Shown in pieces: positions 43,690 to 55,486 of a stretch of 64,000 nt of DNA; the stretch's first letter is position 1; each line of letters starts with the position of its first letter. The notes beneath the pieces are model-generated. The model was not told where the DNA came from and did no database searches. It saw nothing but the letters and a program-made list of their open reading frames with translations. Origin of the DNA: Macrosoma leucophasiata (lineage: Eukaryota; Arthropoda; Insecta; Lepidoptera; Hedylidae); assembly GCA_036365455.1 (NCBI GenBank), contig JAWQUS010000008.1, forward strand, positions 17,219,501 through 17,283,500. The letters run 5' to 3'. The position numbers and the translations under genes were made by a program.

Positions 43690-45808
43690 TTATTTATTTA
43701 TTGCAATGTCACCATGAATATAGTTCTTTACATATATCTATCTATATATATTAAAAAAATAGGTAATACATAACGACGTAAATTTCAGGAAGGAATATAG
43801 CTTTATATAGCAATTGACTGTTATTCTGTGTACAAAAATGGATTTTCCTGAGATGCTACTTTATTGGCATTTGCAACATGCTTACTTATTATTTATAACC
43901 TGTTATACTCTGGTTTAAGGGTTTAAGACATTTATTTTCTCAACAAGAACTTTACATAGTTCACTTATAGCGAGAAACTCAAAAACTAACTTATACAATA
44001 TTTCTCTGCCATTCGGCTTAACAACCTTATTTGTAAATTAATTAATTAGGCGAATCGTTATTAACATTAAACAATATTATTTTTTATCTACTACTTATCA
44101 AATATTGCCTTAATCTATTCTTGAATACGGTTATGCATGTGATATTTTTTTATATCTATAGGTAATTTGTTATAAATTTGTGCTCCCTCAAACATTATAT
44201 TTTTATTCCCGTACTGTGTTTTTGGCGCAGGTAAGTGTAATTTATTTCTATTTCTTGTATAATATTTGTGACTTTTTACTGTAAATTTAATTTTAGTGCG
44301 AGTAATATTTAAAAGGATCTTCTTTACAAGTAGACATGTTTTATAGATATACAACTGATTTATAATAAAGAATTTTGTTTTAGTATATAGTGTAGTAGTA
44401 GGCATATTGTACTCGTAATTAAATAATGATTTGATAGCTTTGTTTTGTGCTCTTTGTAGTGTATCTAAATTTGTTTTTGACGCACATCCCCATACTTCTA
44501 TGAGATACTCTAAATTTGACATAATCAACAAATTATAAATTGTAGTACAAACTTTATAAGGAATACATCCATTTAATTTGCGTAATGCTCCTGTTAAGGA
44601 TATAATCTTGGAACGCAAGTTTTCAATATGTGGCCTCCACGTAAGTCTACTATCTATTAGCAGTCCAAGGTATTTTTCTTGATCTAATTTTCGTACATTA
44701 TTGCCGATTATTTTAAGAGTAAAACTTTCTATATTTTTATTTTTTGCACTATATATCATATAGCTAGTTTTAGTAGTGTTTATAGTTAATAAGTTCTGAC
44801 AAAACCAAGTTTGTAACACGTTTAGATCACTTTGAGCTCGTTTAACGATTTATTCCATTTTATGAGCAAAATAAAATAGGCAGGTGTCATCAGCATAAAG
44901 TGTGATATTACCTTGTAATCTAACGTTGCAGATATCATTTATATAAATGAGGAATAATAAAGGGCCAAGAATGGATCCCTGGGGAATACTGCACTCAATA
45001 TTACACGGTTTACTACTTTGTTCTCCTATTTTAACTACCTGTAACCTATTTGTAAGATATTATTCAAACATTTTGTAGGCTAATCCAGTGATACCTAAAG
45101 TATTAAGCTTCTGCAATAATAGATTATGACTGACGGTATCAAATGCTTTCTGCAAATCAATAAATATTCCTAAAGCTTTACTATCTATTTTATTTTTAAT
45201 TTCTGTCACAAGATCGATTGTAGCTGATAAAGTATTTGATTTTGTCCTTAATCCATATTGATAATCAGAGATAAAATTAATTTGAGTTAAGTAATTATTA
45301 AGTCTATTATATATTATTTTCTCAAACACTTTAGATATTAGTGGGAGGACTGATATCGGTAGTTACTAGGGTTAGTTTTTGAGCCAGACTTATATAGGGG
45401 AGTCACTTTAGCTATTTTTATATCATGTGGAAATGTTCCCTCTAGTAAGCATGCATTAATACAATTTGTTAAGTGAGGTGTTATATCATTCTTTAAACAT
45501 TTTATGCTCTTTACGGTTACTCCATCAATGCCTGCGCTCGTATTAGAATCTAAACCGCCAATTATTTTGAAAACTTCATCTGTAGTTGCTAATTTTAATG
45601 TACATAGTGTTTGGTCAGTTTTTATAGTATAATAATTATTAAGTGTATTTTTTGGTATCATTTCTTGTTCAGATATTATGTTATTTGCTAGTTGTGGGCC
45701 GATTTTTGTAAAAAAATCATTAAAATTATTACATATATCTCTGGGATTCGAAACAGTAATTGAGTTAATTGAAAGTTTTGGAGGAACACAAATTTCAACA
45801 TTTTATAC
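43690..45808 (-). pseudogene. LINE of a second clade: RT with stops and a frameshift
   Basis: On the minus strand a frame from about 45808 reads PPKLSINSITVSNPRD, then GPQLANNIISEQEMIP, GLDSNTSAGIDGVTVKS, and IAKVTPLYKSGSKTNPSNYR. After a one-base loss near 45360 it gives ISVLPLISKVFEKIIYNRL, ALGIFIDLQKAFDTVSHN (motif A), CSIPQGSILGPLLF (motif B) and LYADDT (catalytic, 44886-44897). It continues KYLGLLIDSRLTWRPHI and LNYL-like LEYLIEVWG. In-frame stops lie near 45060 and 44850. The 3' UTR probably runs to about 43690. It resembles the CR1/Jockey-related group more than RTE. The endonuclease is missing. Confidence 0.85.
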
Positions 45809-46934
45809 TCTGTTTATACTAAAAATGCTTGGGGGTATTATGCAAAAGTGCTATTGTATACGTAACAGAATAATAATATGGTGTATCTTCTAGTTAGTGG
45901 ACTGAGTTACTAGTTAGTGTAACTCAGCCTTTATTTATATACACTTCGCTTGTTAGTTGTTCCATCATTACGCCAAATCTAATAATGTTATTTTGGACCG
46001 TTTCCTTTCAACAATCAGTAGACAAAGTTTATACTACGCTGCCTTGTAAATCAGCGGGATTTGATGATGATCCTAAAGAAATAAGGAAAATTACATAACG
46101 TTATTTGTGTTTAAGAATTGAAAGCAATAAAAGCAAGAATGTATACCTACGTTCGCGATAAACTCAAAGACTACTGCATGGATTTGTTTATATTATTATT
46201 TTGTAGATATTGTTATGTTGTATTTTTAGAATAAATTCAACGCATTTACACTACATGCACATATTTTGAAAAAAAAAATAAATGCTGAAACTTAGTTATG
46301 AAAGGGCAGAGACAGCAGATTTTCAAAAAAAAACAATTAGCGACAATACGCTTTCTATTTGTGTCGTAAAGAACTCAGCGTGAAGATGAATGAAGACTAA
46401 AAAAGTATATGTTTATAGAGTATTAAAATAATTTCCATTAAACAATCTGCAATAGGGATGTTATCTAGTTTTTTTTAAGGTATTTCAAAAAATATATTGA
46501 ATATAGATACATAATTATTGTCTTTGAAACGTCTACCTACTCAATCTATAAGTACATAGCTAATAATTTTATGATTTAAAAATTCAAAACGTTGCGACTT
46601 GTGCAACAACTCAAAACGGCTCATATTATATTAAATGACTGGACATCATGACGTCTCCTTCGAGGTAAAATCTGTGAATTGTATGACGAAATCAAAACAT
46701 TTTAAAATATCTTCGTCAATGCTGCGTTTTGTACCTAAGAACATTAAATATTAAAAATTGAGCGATTCGTAAAAAGAATCTAAAAGTGAAATTATTTTAA
46801 TTTTAAAGTTAACTATGTGTACATAAATTTTCTTTACTTTGTTGTTTCTTTGATTGTTCTTCTATTGATTTATCTCGAATCCTAATCATTTTTGTACCTT
46901 TATATCCCACCTATAAGTTACTTTCATAATAATA
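45809..46934. other. Unassigned stretch
   Basis: A short direct repeat, ctagttagtggactgagtta and ctagttagtgtaactcag, lies near 45891-45930. No gene. Confidence 0.4.
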
Positions 46935-47190
46935 CTAGCTGACCCGGCAAACTTCGTATTGCCTCAGAATGAAATGAGGTGTCAAAGGTTTGATAGATAC
47001 GGACTATTTGTATGGAAAAATAAAATTGTGGTTTTTACTGTTTCCCTTCAATTTCTTCATATTTTCTTACCTTTTAAACCTTCCCTAGACTTCCAAAAGT
47101 CATTCAGAACCAAAAATAGGCAAATCGGTGAAGCCATTCACGCGTGATGCCGTGACCAAGGAAAACGGGTTGCATTTTTACATATATAGA
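46935..47190 (-). mobile_element. Helitron, 256 bp
   Basis: CTAG end at 46935-46938 with T beyond on the minus strand; TC start at 47189-47190. Same family as 37201. The segment after gaagccattcacgcg is diverged. Confidence 0.83.
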
Positions 47191-47204
47191 CGTGGCCGGC
47201 TATG

Positions 47205-47632
47205 CTAACACCAAAAATTTAAAATGTGGAAATAATTGAATTATACGGTATTTCGTTCACTACAAAATAAATTTAATTAATTTTATAGCGTCAACAACAC
47301 GTGGTAATTATGCTGTTAAAATGTAGCTTAAATGACACGTTTGTAGATTTACCATAGCAGCGCCATCTATTGATTACTTACTCAACCCAGTCGAAAGGTA
47401 TCGACATCTGTTAGAATCATTTGGAGTTAACAGATAATTGTGACTGTCAAATAATAACAGACAAATAATTAGCAATAAATTAAAATTGCGACTATAATTT
47501 GAGATTTAAACTATCCTATCTCTCAAGTTGGATCGAACTGCACATGGTGTGCGAATTTTATTATAATCGGTTAAGTGGTTTAGGAGTCCATTGAGGACAA
47601 ACATTGTGACACGAGATTTATATATATTAAGA
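47205..47632 (-). mobile_element. Helitron, opposite-strand relative of 21432-22137
   Basis: The TC start at 47631-47632 is preceded by A on the minus strand. Sequence to about 47270 closely matches the 5' half of the 706-bp Helitron (cacaatgtttgtcctcaatg, gatggcgctgctatggtaaa, accacgtgttgttgacgcta). The remainder toward 47205 is diverged and no CTAG end is visible. Confidence 0.78.
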
Positions 47633-48198
47633 TATGACAAAAAGTAATGATTTCATATCTAGGAAATGTATCTAATATACTTGGACTTTGTAGGTACTGT
47701 GACTTTAATAAGGTACAGAAAACTTTATGATTGATCTGTACAAGTGTACCGTAGATATTGGATAATAAGAGATTAGTGAATCTCTCGGACGGGAAGCTTT
47801 TAATCGTTTTATTTCCGAACAACGGAGATTGTTCGGAAACACTTGCGCTGCCATCGAAAACCGTTTCAAAATTGCCGCTTTGATTACAGACTGTACTGTT
47901 TGAAGAGAAAGTCAGTTGTTAACGTATTCCAATGAACTTTATCGCCGCGTTACGTATCGGAAATGAAAAGGAATCAAATTGCTTGAATAATAACGGATGG
48001 ACATAGTAGGTGTGTTTGTTATATACTCAAATCTTATGCCAGCTATTGCTTTTTACTTACGTAAGTTTTAGACTTGCACAAGATTACGCTGTTATTTGTT
48101 GAATGAGTTTTGGGCTATACCCACACTTTACTTTTTACTAGTGCAATAAAAGCCTAAAGAATCATGAAAACATTTGTACAAAAAGATTGAAGAAAAGG
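47633..48198. other. Unassigned stretch
   Basis: No feature. Confidence 0.4.
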
Positions 48199-48332
48199 TA
48201 CCTGTAATTCCCGGCACAGAGGCATAACACCTTAGTCCTCAGGTGTGGTAACGCATTTGCATTTTGACCATCACTTAACATCAATGTGAACTGCATGCTT
48301 GTTTGCCACTTTCAATACATTAAAAAAAACCT
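48199..48332 (-). repeat. Dispersed 'A' repeat, 5' half
   Basis: Reverse copy from the complement of ggcaaacaagcatgcagttc to that of gttatgcctctgtgccggga, with the 'gcagcctatagacaccc' portion deleted. Confidence 0.78.
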
Positions 48333-48385
48333 ACATCGTGCAACAGCTACGGAATATTATTTTGAGAACCTAAAGAACGTTATGT

Positions 48386-48550
48386 GATCATCATCACTCC
48401 AACCGAAAGACGTCCACAGCTGGACAAACCCTTCCCCAAAGACACTTACAACAGTTCGTAATCAGGGATAGGAGAATATGTGGGCAAAAACGCTTACATA
48501 GGGAAGGCCTTGTTCAGCAGTAGGTAAACGTCTTACGGACTATCGGCTAA
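48386..48550. mobile_element. Converging pair of LINE 3' tails
   Basis: 48386-48446 is a reverse tail (catcatcactccaaccgaaa, gacgtccacagctggac). 48496-48550 is a forward tail (gaaggccttgttcagcagta, ggtaaacgtctta). They form an imperfect inverted pair. Confidence 0.5.
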
Positions 48551-49012
48551 AAAAAAGTCATTATCAATCTGATGATTACTTTTTTTATTTTATTTATGTA
48601 TAAAATGTTTACATTAAGTTGGAGTGCTTCGAGCTGTGGGCTTAGAGGATTATAATTATATGGCTGTGGTTACGAAAAACCATTTTTAAGGTAAAAATGT
48701 TTTAAATATCAGACCTTGTACCTTTCTTTCATTTTCACTGTACATATCAATGAACGAAGTTTCCCATCATTCTTTGCACAACGTTAGACATGAAGCCGGC
48801 GTTTGTCTTACGGAAGTAAATTATAAAATATTCGGAGCCTGTCTGATTTAACTTGTTTGAAGGAGGTTATGAAACGAATAAATTATTTAATAATAATGAT
48901 TTCTCAAACAACATTTTTAGACGGAATATTTCACGTTATTACCGTCATTGCATTGAACCAAAGACCTGTTTTCGTGGATGACACGTTTATTGCCAAGTTA
49001 CCTACATACAAG
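48551..49012. other. Unassigned stretch, weak similarity to 53690-53870
   Basis: Shares ttttaaatatca, gaccttgt, ctttttcactgta-like and ccatNattctttNcaca phrases with 53690-53870, suggesting an old dispersed repeat. Confidence 0.4.
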
Positions 49013-49198
49013 GTCTGACCTACCATGACCAAATAGGTCGAGTACTGTCATATGGTGGGGTCAAAAGTCTTAGGAATCGGCGTGCATGTATGAAGAGAAT
49101 GACGAATGTAGATGAGGCACGGGAGGTGTGTCAGGACCGGGACATCTGGCGCCGCTCCACACTCTCTGCCTACCCCGTTAAGCCCGACCCGGCGTAAT
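49013..49198 (+). pseudogene. LINE C-terminal module, open frame
   Basis: An uninterrupted 61-codon frame reads GLTYHDQIGRVLSYGGVK, SLRNRRACMKRMTNV, DEAREVCQDRDIW and ends at TAA. The same module occurs at 53053 and 60961 and as fragments at 56806 and 58568. In the longest copy it follows LRWFGHIERM, so it is the extreme C-terminus of a LINE polyprotein. It has no catalytic residues. It is followed by a short (ATAC)n tail. Confidence 0.72.
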
Positions 49199-51027
49199 GA
49201 TACATACATACATACAAGGTGAGTTTAAGACACCAGTCTTCTCTTACTAGTAACTCATCATTACAATCAACTTTTATTATGATGCCAACCCTGTAATCGT
49301 GAAAACAAAATTAACTGCTCCATACAACTTTTTGCTGTTCATACGTTCATCGTAATGCGTCAGAATCAGAATAGGTATATGGAACAGGCTACTTTCATAT
49401 CGCGATTTGTTAAATCAGTGGTGAGTGTAATGAATCCTTCAAATCTGCCTAACGTCTTAAAAACATCTACTTAACCTAATATACTAAGTTTAATACGTAG
49501 GTACCAATACTTTTTATTCCGTTATAAGACGTTTACATGAAGTGGTGGGCAGAAAATAGTAGGTAGTAAGGTAGTACCATATTTCTCCAAAAACGTACAT
49601 TTATTATATCCCGGGTGGCACTCGGGGGATAATAAATGAATAATATAAAAGTATCGGTCAATGAAGTTAATCAGACCAGGAAAAAAAATTGTCATACATT
49701 TTAGCTTACAAAGAGGCGGAGGGTCTAGGTTGCGTTACATAAAAATCGATAGATATTATGGGACTCCGTAGATAGACGAAAGAGGGAATAAATGTCGTCA
49801 TTTCGCTATGATTCGTTGAGCATGGGAGCGCATTGGTTCCGATCATAGACATCACTTTCATCCATATAAAAATCTTACTTAATATAAAGGTACTTAATCG
49901 CCACACTTTATCTGAAATAAACTATTCAAAGGTTATTTAGCAAAGACTAACATCATAAATAAAGATTGTACAATATTTGAATTAAATACTTATCTACTCA
50001 CCTATCTTTTGTAATTTATTAAAATTTGATATTCACGTCAAAGTGATTTTTTTATTAATATAATATAAAGACCTATCTTGCAAAAAACATTATGATCACC
50101 TATAATCATAATGTTTTTTGCTACATATCTGAAGAAAATTAAGTAAAGTTTGTCACAGTAAGTCTCATTTACCTACCTACTGTACCTAAGAGACGTATTA
50201 AATAACGAGGGTTCCAATTAAATACTATTTTAACCCTTTAAGGAATGCCTAACTACATATTAGGCACTTTTCAAAGACTCAGTATTAAGTTATTAAAGTA
50301 AGTGTTATGGTGCCCTTTATGTCTGATTAAAAATCGCCTTTTCGTATGACGATATTCGACACTAATCACAAAACATTTGCAAAACGCCCCAGTGTAAACA
50401 GTAAAACAAGATGCAAAATCTTGTTTTAACTTTCCAGTCCATATTTCCGGTGACCAAAACACACCGAAAACTATATTGAGATCAGTAGACTTAGAAGCAC
50501 ACTTTAAATCAAAAACACAAAAAGCTCTTAACGGTGATTCTACTCTCTAAGAAGTAAAATGTTTTATTTTATGTCTGGGCAGATTCACGTACATTTAAAA
50601 CGATAACAAATTATAAGAAAGCTAGACGCCTACACAGAGTGCAAGGCATATCGATTGACACAGCTCAGGGCGGTGGGCTTGACGGCTGACAACACCAGTC
50701 TTAGACAATAAATACCAGCTTCAGTAGTGTCTACGACTATTCTTAACATATCTTGCCTTGCCATACTTTTGTGATTAAATCAATAATATTTTATTCATCC
50801 TACGCATAAAGAAAACTTCACTAAAATGTGAAGAAAAAATACATAAACAATTAGAGTAGGATAGTTTTGAGCTGAAGTTGGCTTTTTGGCACTAATTTGT
50901 ACCTACGTTTAATTTTGAAGTGCCAATAATACATCTCTACCTCTTTACTACTTACTTTTGTCTTTGTTTTACTTTGATTGAAATGGATAACATTTAATAT
51001 GACTGCAGATAATTAAGTCTTAAATGA
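49199..51027. other. Long stretch without a gene, one hairpin
   Basis: AT-rich, with short chance frames only. The hairpin at 50080-50121 is listed separately. Confidence 0.45.
50080..50121. repeat. Perfect 17-bp inverted repeat
   Basis: gcaaaaaacattatgat and its exact complement are separated by the 8-nt loop cacctata. Confidence 0.9.
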
Positions 51028-51333
51028 TTGGGTCTTGGGGCGTTTCGATCCGCTCTTGTTTCGGAAATCCGAAACGCCTAACAATGCCTTCTGAATGGGT
51101 CGATTCGGTCCGCGGGACGAATCACCACATATTTTTATTATTATAGGGTTATTCGTCCCGATAATATTCATATCCCGATATGAATACCTGATTTGAAAGA
51201 TTTAAAGAACTGTACTTTTTACTGGTTACATAAAATTGAGAAATAAATAAAATGCAATGTATTATGATAAAATTTATATTTATTTATAGTTACCTACACA
51301 AAAATAACAAATAAATCACATAAATGAAATTAA

Positions 51334-51365
<32 letters not shown>

Positions 51366-51629
51366 TACACACACACAGAACATTAATCACATGTAGTATA
51401 TTATCAATCACATAAAAAAACTCAAGTAATTGGTGAACGAAAGTATTTTTTTTTTTATTCGACTGTACATGACAATATAATTGGACCAAATCTACCCATT
51501 TAAGAAGAACTCTTGATCGATTCGGTCCACTTTCCATTTGTAGGCCGAATATCCCCATGAATAAAATGCTTATAGGCGTTTCGGTCCGCGGGACGATACA
51601 CGAGCGGACCGAAACGCCCCAAGACCCAA
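51028..51629. mobile_element. 602-bp TIR element
   Basis: The ends ttgggtcttggggcgtttcg and the complement of cgaaacgccccaagacccaa are inverted, with the pairing continuing through atccgctc and gagcggac. A second inner motif, ggtccgcgggacga, occurs at 51107 and 51581. The interior includes an (AC)n microsatellite at 51341-51379. No coding sequence and no clear target duplication. Confidence 0.8.
51341..51379 (+). repeat. AC microsatellite
   Basis: About 18 AC units with one interruption, inside the TIR element. Confidence 0.92.
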
Positions 51630-51659
51630 ATAATTATGCTACTGATACCTACTAACAAA

Positions 51660-51955
51660 TATTTCTAGATATTTTCTCTCGTTCTCCGAGTAGATATGTA
51701 TATGTATTCATTCAACTTAATCCCACAAAATTGAATCTTGAATATTAGCGTCTAATTCCAACAAAACACGCAAGTAACACCCGGATACGGGAAAAACCCA
51801 GAAAAACTCTTTATTCTGAAACGTTCGTTGGATAAACCGATAACACGTAACGCAACGAACAGCCAGGGTTAAGGCAAGATTTGTACGACATTGCTTTACA
51901 CAAAAACAAAGCCCTACACTATTATCTTGATTAGCTTTTATTCACGGACAGACAT
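51660..51955 (+). repeat. Old direct duplication, first copy
   Basis: Matches 52285-52560, with the best-kept core gataacacgtaacgcaacg, aacagccagggttaaggcaa and cctacactattatcttgatt. Flanks are more diverged. Its function is unknown. Confidence 0.85.
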
Positions 51956-52284
51956 AAAAGACGACAACATCTTCTCTGTTCAATATTATTTTCTGATTAA
52001 AATTGTACCTATCTTATAACCAGTCATTTCGTACATAATTATGTGTACCTATTTGGTTCGACATAGGTACACATAATTATGTTTAGTTTTAAAAACACTG
52101 TTTATCTTGTTTTAGTATTCCAATAAATAGGCAACTACTCTTAAAGAATATTCCAAAGTGTTATAGCCTCTGTTTATAGAAGGTAGGTATAGCATGCCTA
52201 GTAAAGCATGCGATTAAATTGCAACGATTCCAAGAAAAAAATAAGAGTCGACTTGCAACAAGACGGCCGACGAAATATATTAGA
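51956..52284. other. Spacer between direct copies, with a hairpin
   Basis: Includes the perfect inverted repeat at 52033-52082. No gene. Confidence 0.5.
52033..52082. repeat. Perfect 20-bp inverted repeat
   Basis: acataattatgtgtacctat and its exact complement are separated by the 10-nt loop ttggttcgac. Confidence 0.92.
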
Positions 52285-52560
52285 GATATTTTATCCCGTT
52301 GTTTTCAGAGTAGATTATGTATTCATTAAACTTAATCCTACACACTAACTTATTCCAAAGGAGAAACAGAATAATGTCAACAAAACACGCGAGAACGGGT
52401 ACGGGAAAAACCCCGAAAAAACTCTTTACTCTGAAACGTTCCCTGAATAAAACGATAACACGTAACGCAACGAACAGCCAGGGCTAAGGCAAGATTGGCG
52501 CGACATTGCTTTAACAAAGGCCTACACTATTATCTTGATTAGCTTTTATTCATAGACTGA
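52285..52560 (+). repeat. Old direct duplication, second copy
   Basis: Counterpart of 51660-51955 at a spacing of about 615 bp. Confidence 0.85.
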
Positions 52561-53052
52561 TTAGAATAGAGTCTAAAGAAAACAAGGTCTTAAGGTACAC
52601 AATGACCAACGGAGGGAATGTTTTCGCAATCGATTGAACAACACACCCCTTTGAAGTATTGTAGCGTGCCGCGAATGGGTTACTGAGGTTTGAATATCAG
52701 TTTTATAATTAACGCAACTAAACATCGAAAACAACATTTGATCTTAACTTAACTGACTATACCAAATAAAGACCTTTGCAGCACTAGGTTTTATTTTATA
52801 AACGTATTATAAGAGTCGCTAACTTAACAATTATTGATTGCACCTACGCAATAGTCAAAATAACCCGAGATTGTGAAAATTAAACCTTTATTTTGAGATA
52901 CAAATTCCGTTTTACTTAAATACTCAAAGGATCATGGCAAGATTTGTACAGAAAAAATAATAAAGGCACACGCTGCTTTAAGTATTAACTAGTGGAGCTA
53001 AAGAACATTTCCTAGCATTTGAAATATTTTAACTTTATGTAAGCATGTATCT
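52561..53052. other. Unassigned stretch
   Basis: No feature. Confidence 0.4.
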
Positions 53053-53305
53053 TCACGCCAGGTCCCTTACAGGGTAGGCAGTGTGGAGTGTGGAGCGCCA
53101 AACATTCCGGTCCTGGCACACTGCCCGTGCCTCATCTACAGTCATCATTCTCTTCATACATGCACGCCGATTCCTAAGACTTTTGACCCCACCATCAGAC
53201 AGTACTCGACCTATTTGATCATGGTAGGTCAGCCTTGGCCTTCCTGGGCCTCTGCAATCATCTACATACGCATTGTATATTTGTTTAGTCATTCGCCCAT
53301 TCGAC
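53053..53305 (-). pseudogene. LINE C-terminal module, open frame
   Basis: Reads MSNGRMTKQIYNAYVDDCRG, then PGRPRLTYHDQIGRVLS, VKSLRNRRACMKRMM and VDEARAVCQDRNVW, ending YPVRDLA and stop. Same module as 49013 and 60961. A Helitron starts at 53308 directly beyond its 5' edge, apparently inserted into it. Confidence 0.78.
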
Positions 53306-53307
53306 AT

Positions 53308-53556
53308 TCTTTATATATAAAAATCAATTGCTGTTCGTTAGTCTCGCTAAAACTCGAGGACGGCTTAACCGATTTGGCTAATTTTGGTTTTAAGTGATTT
53401 TTGGAAGTCCAGAGAAGGTTTAAAAGGTAAGAAAATATGAAGATATTGATGGGAAATTGTAAAAACCACAATTTCATTTGCCCATACAAATAGTCTGTAT
53501 CTATGAAACCTTTGACACATTATTCGAGGCAATACGAAGTTTGGCGGGTCAGCTAG
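53308..53556 (+). mobile_element. Helitron, 249 bp
   Basis: Starts tctttatatataaaaatcaa, then gctgttcgttagtctcgcta; ends gcgggtcag then CTAG before T. Same family as 19925, 37201 and 46935. The start is ambiguous by 1-2 bp. Confidence 0.85.
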
Positions 53557-55108
53557 TCTATTATAATTATTTTTACTCTCCGGAATCAAAAGTTCAAAAT
53601 GGAACTTTTAACATGTTTGTTATCTTAAGACTGTGTCTTTAGTATGGAGTGTTTCTACTGTTAGAAAAGATTACTTTCTATTCCAGGGGAAAAAAAAACC
53701 TTTTAAATATCACGAAATATTCTCTTGCAACTTTAGACCTTGTTTTCTTCGGATTGGTTTATTCGTTTGGATAATATTTCTAAGCTGTTTTATCTAGTAC
53801 CTTTTTTCACTTTTTCTGTACGAATCAGTGTATGGAACTTGCCATGATTCTTTACACATCCGTGAAGTCGTATGAATTTGTCCAAAAACGTTGACCAGTA
53901 CTACAATAGCATTTTCTTTTCTTTGGTAGATTGGAAAAGAAAAAAATCTCTATTAATCTCAGGATATGCAGAATAGTCTACAACAGTGTTTCCCGAAGAT
54001 TGTTGTTCACTGGCCCGGTAATTATCACACTGCCCTACGTGACCCACTTAATATGTTTATACTCAAGCTGGTTCCATTAGGTAAAATAATACATATTTAT
54101 TAAGAATATTTACTCGTAGGATGCTTCGATTTGGCGAAATGTGCGACCCGGTATTTTATTTTGATGGCTCGGTACCGGGCCCTGACCCAGAAAAAGGGGA
54201 AACGCCGATCTACAATGTTCTGTGCGTATCCTATATAGTTTGATACGATTAGTTTAAACATCTTTTATATTTTATTTTATTTCAACAAGCATTATATCAG
54301 CTGATTTATTGATATTTATGATATACGATTTTCTTGTGGTATAACCACTTTAAAACAAATTGGATCGTAGCATCCCTATGTTTGAATCACTTTGGTTGGC
54401 TGAACATCGAGACGCACCTTTTAGGAGAGGTTATTTTCAGCAGGTGACGGATAAATCCTACTGAAGTTTGTGATTGTTACTTAGTAAAAAGTCAAAATAT
54501 ATATTTTTTTAGGTATTTTATTTAGTTGTTTTTATACCTTTTAGTTCCGTTTAGACAGGTGAGTTGGGCTGGTGAGAAATTACTGAATAAAAATATTTAA
54601 TACCAGCGAGTTTTTTTTTTATGGGCGTATTTATACTTTTTTAACATATTTAATATAACATTGAACATGGAATTCTTTAAAATTAAAATTTGTATAGCTG
54701 ATCTCGTGTTACACGACTAAAGTACAGCAATTGATTTTTAGTTTCATAAATTTTATTAATTTTCCGATTTCGGTCCCATTATTCTGTCGCAGACCATCAG
54801 AGGTTCACTTAAATCATATTGCCGTTCTTATTAAATATCTCCATTCAAGCAAATAAGTAGAATATGCTGAATCGGTTAAAAGTAAATAAATGTCGCCAAC
54901 TTCCTATGAAATTTTCATATAAATCAAAACTTAAGAACACCTGTTTTTGAAGTCGGTTAAAAAAGGAAGTCTATCGATCGCGCCTAAAGAATGTACCTAG
55001 TATGGATGACGTCACTGTAGGGCGTCCCGGACCCTTCGACCGCATTATGCGCGCCGAATCTGATGACGTAATTTATCTGAACGCCAGATTGCCTGCCTAA
55101 TAATCTTT
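53557..55108. other. Long stretch without a gene
   Basis: Weak similarity of 53690-53870 to 48680-48790. A ttgaagtcggtta phrase at 54948-54960 is the common lepidopteran repeat end. Otherwise unrecognised. Confidence 0.45.
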
Positions 55109-55270
55109 GTGCATTTTCGGCAGGTTGACGGCTCATTAACTCGCCTCACTCTACCACGCGCTCTAGATTTGTTCCTTATCAACGATATAAATAAAAATTC
55201 AAATGTAATTTCAAGGCTGTATTGCGGAGTAGGCATAAATGCGTCATTCTTGTATATTCATACGCTTGTT
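55109..55270 (+). pseudogene. Possible LINE endonuclease fragment
   Basis: The frame reads QVDGSLTRLTLPRALDLFLI, then NDINKNSNVISRLYCGVG. This resembles the late part of LINE AP-endonuclease domains (T.......LDLFLT.......V....G.SDH), but the terminal SDH is not visible. The match is short. Confidence 0.42.
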
Positions 55271-55309
55271 CAGTCAAATATGGGAATGCCATGTTAGGAG
55301 GTTATTGAC

Positions 55310-55440
55310 ATTCACAGGGCACATTACCAAACTCCGATAGTCACATTAGGAATATTCTATAACTCAAAAAGCAGCACTCTAGGGGTTGAAACCGGAACCT
55401 AACCGTAGCAATAGCCTGATATCACTAGGTAGATCAACGG
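55310..55440 (-). mobile_element. Heavily decayed tRNA-like SINE
   Basis: gggcacattaccaaactccg and a trailing ctaaccgtagcaatagcctg roughly follow the order of the SINE at 15537. Very diverged. Confidence 0.4.
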
Positions 55441-55486
55441 CAATTGACACGCGAAAAAAAACGTAAATCGAACTCCAAAGTTTATA

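Noticed and set aside
54201..54310. Possible promoter upstream of an exon
   Set aside because: TATA-like strings are everywhere in this AT-rich sequence, and no downstream gene could be identified.
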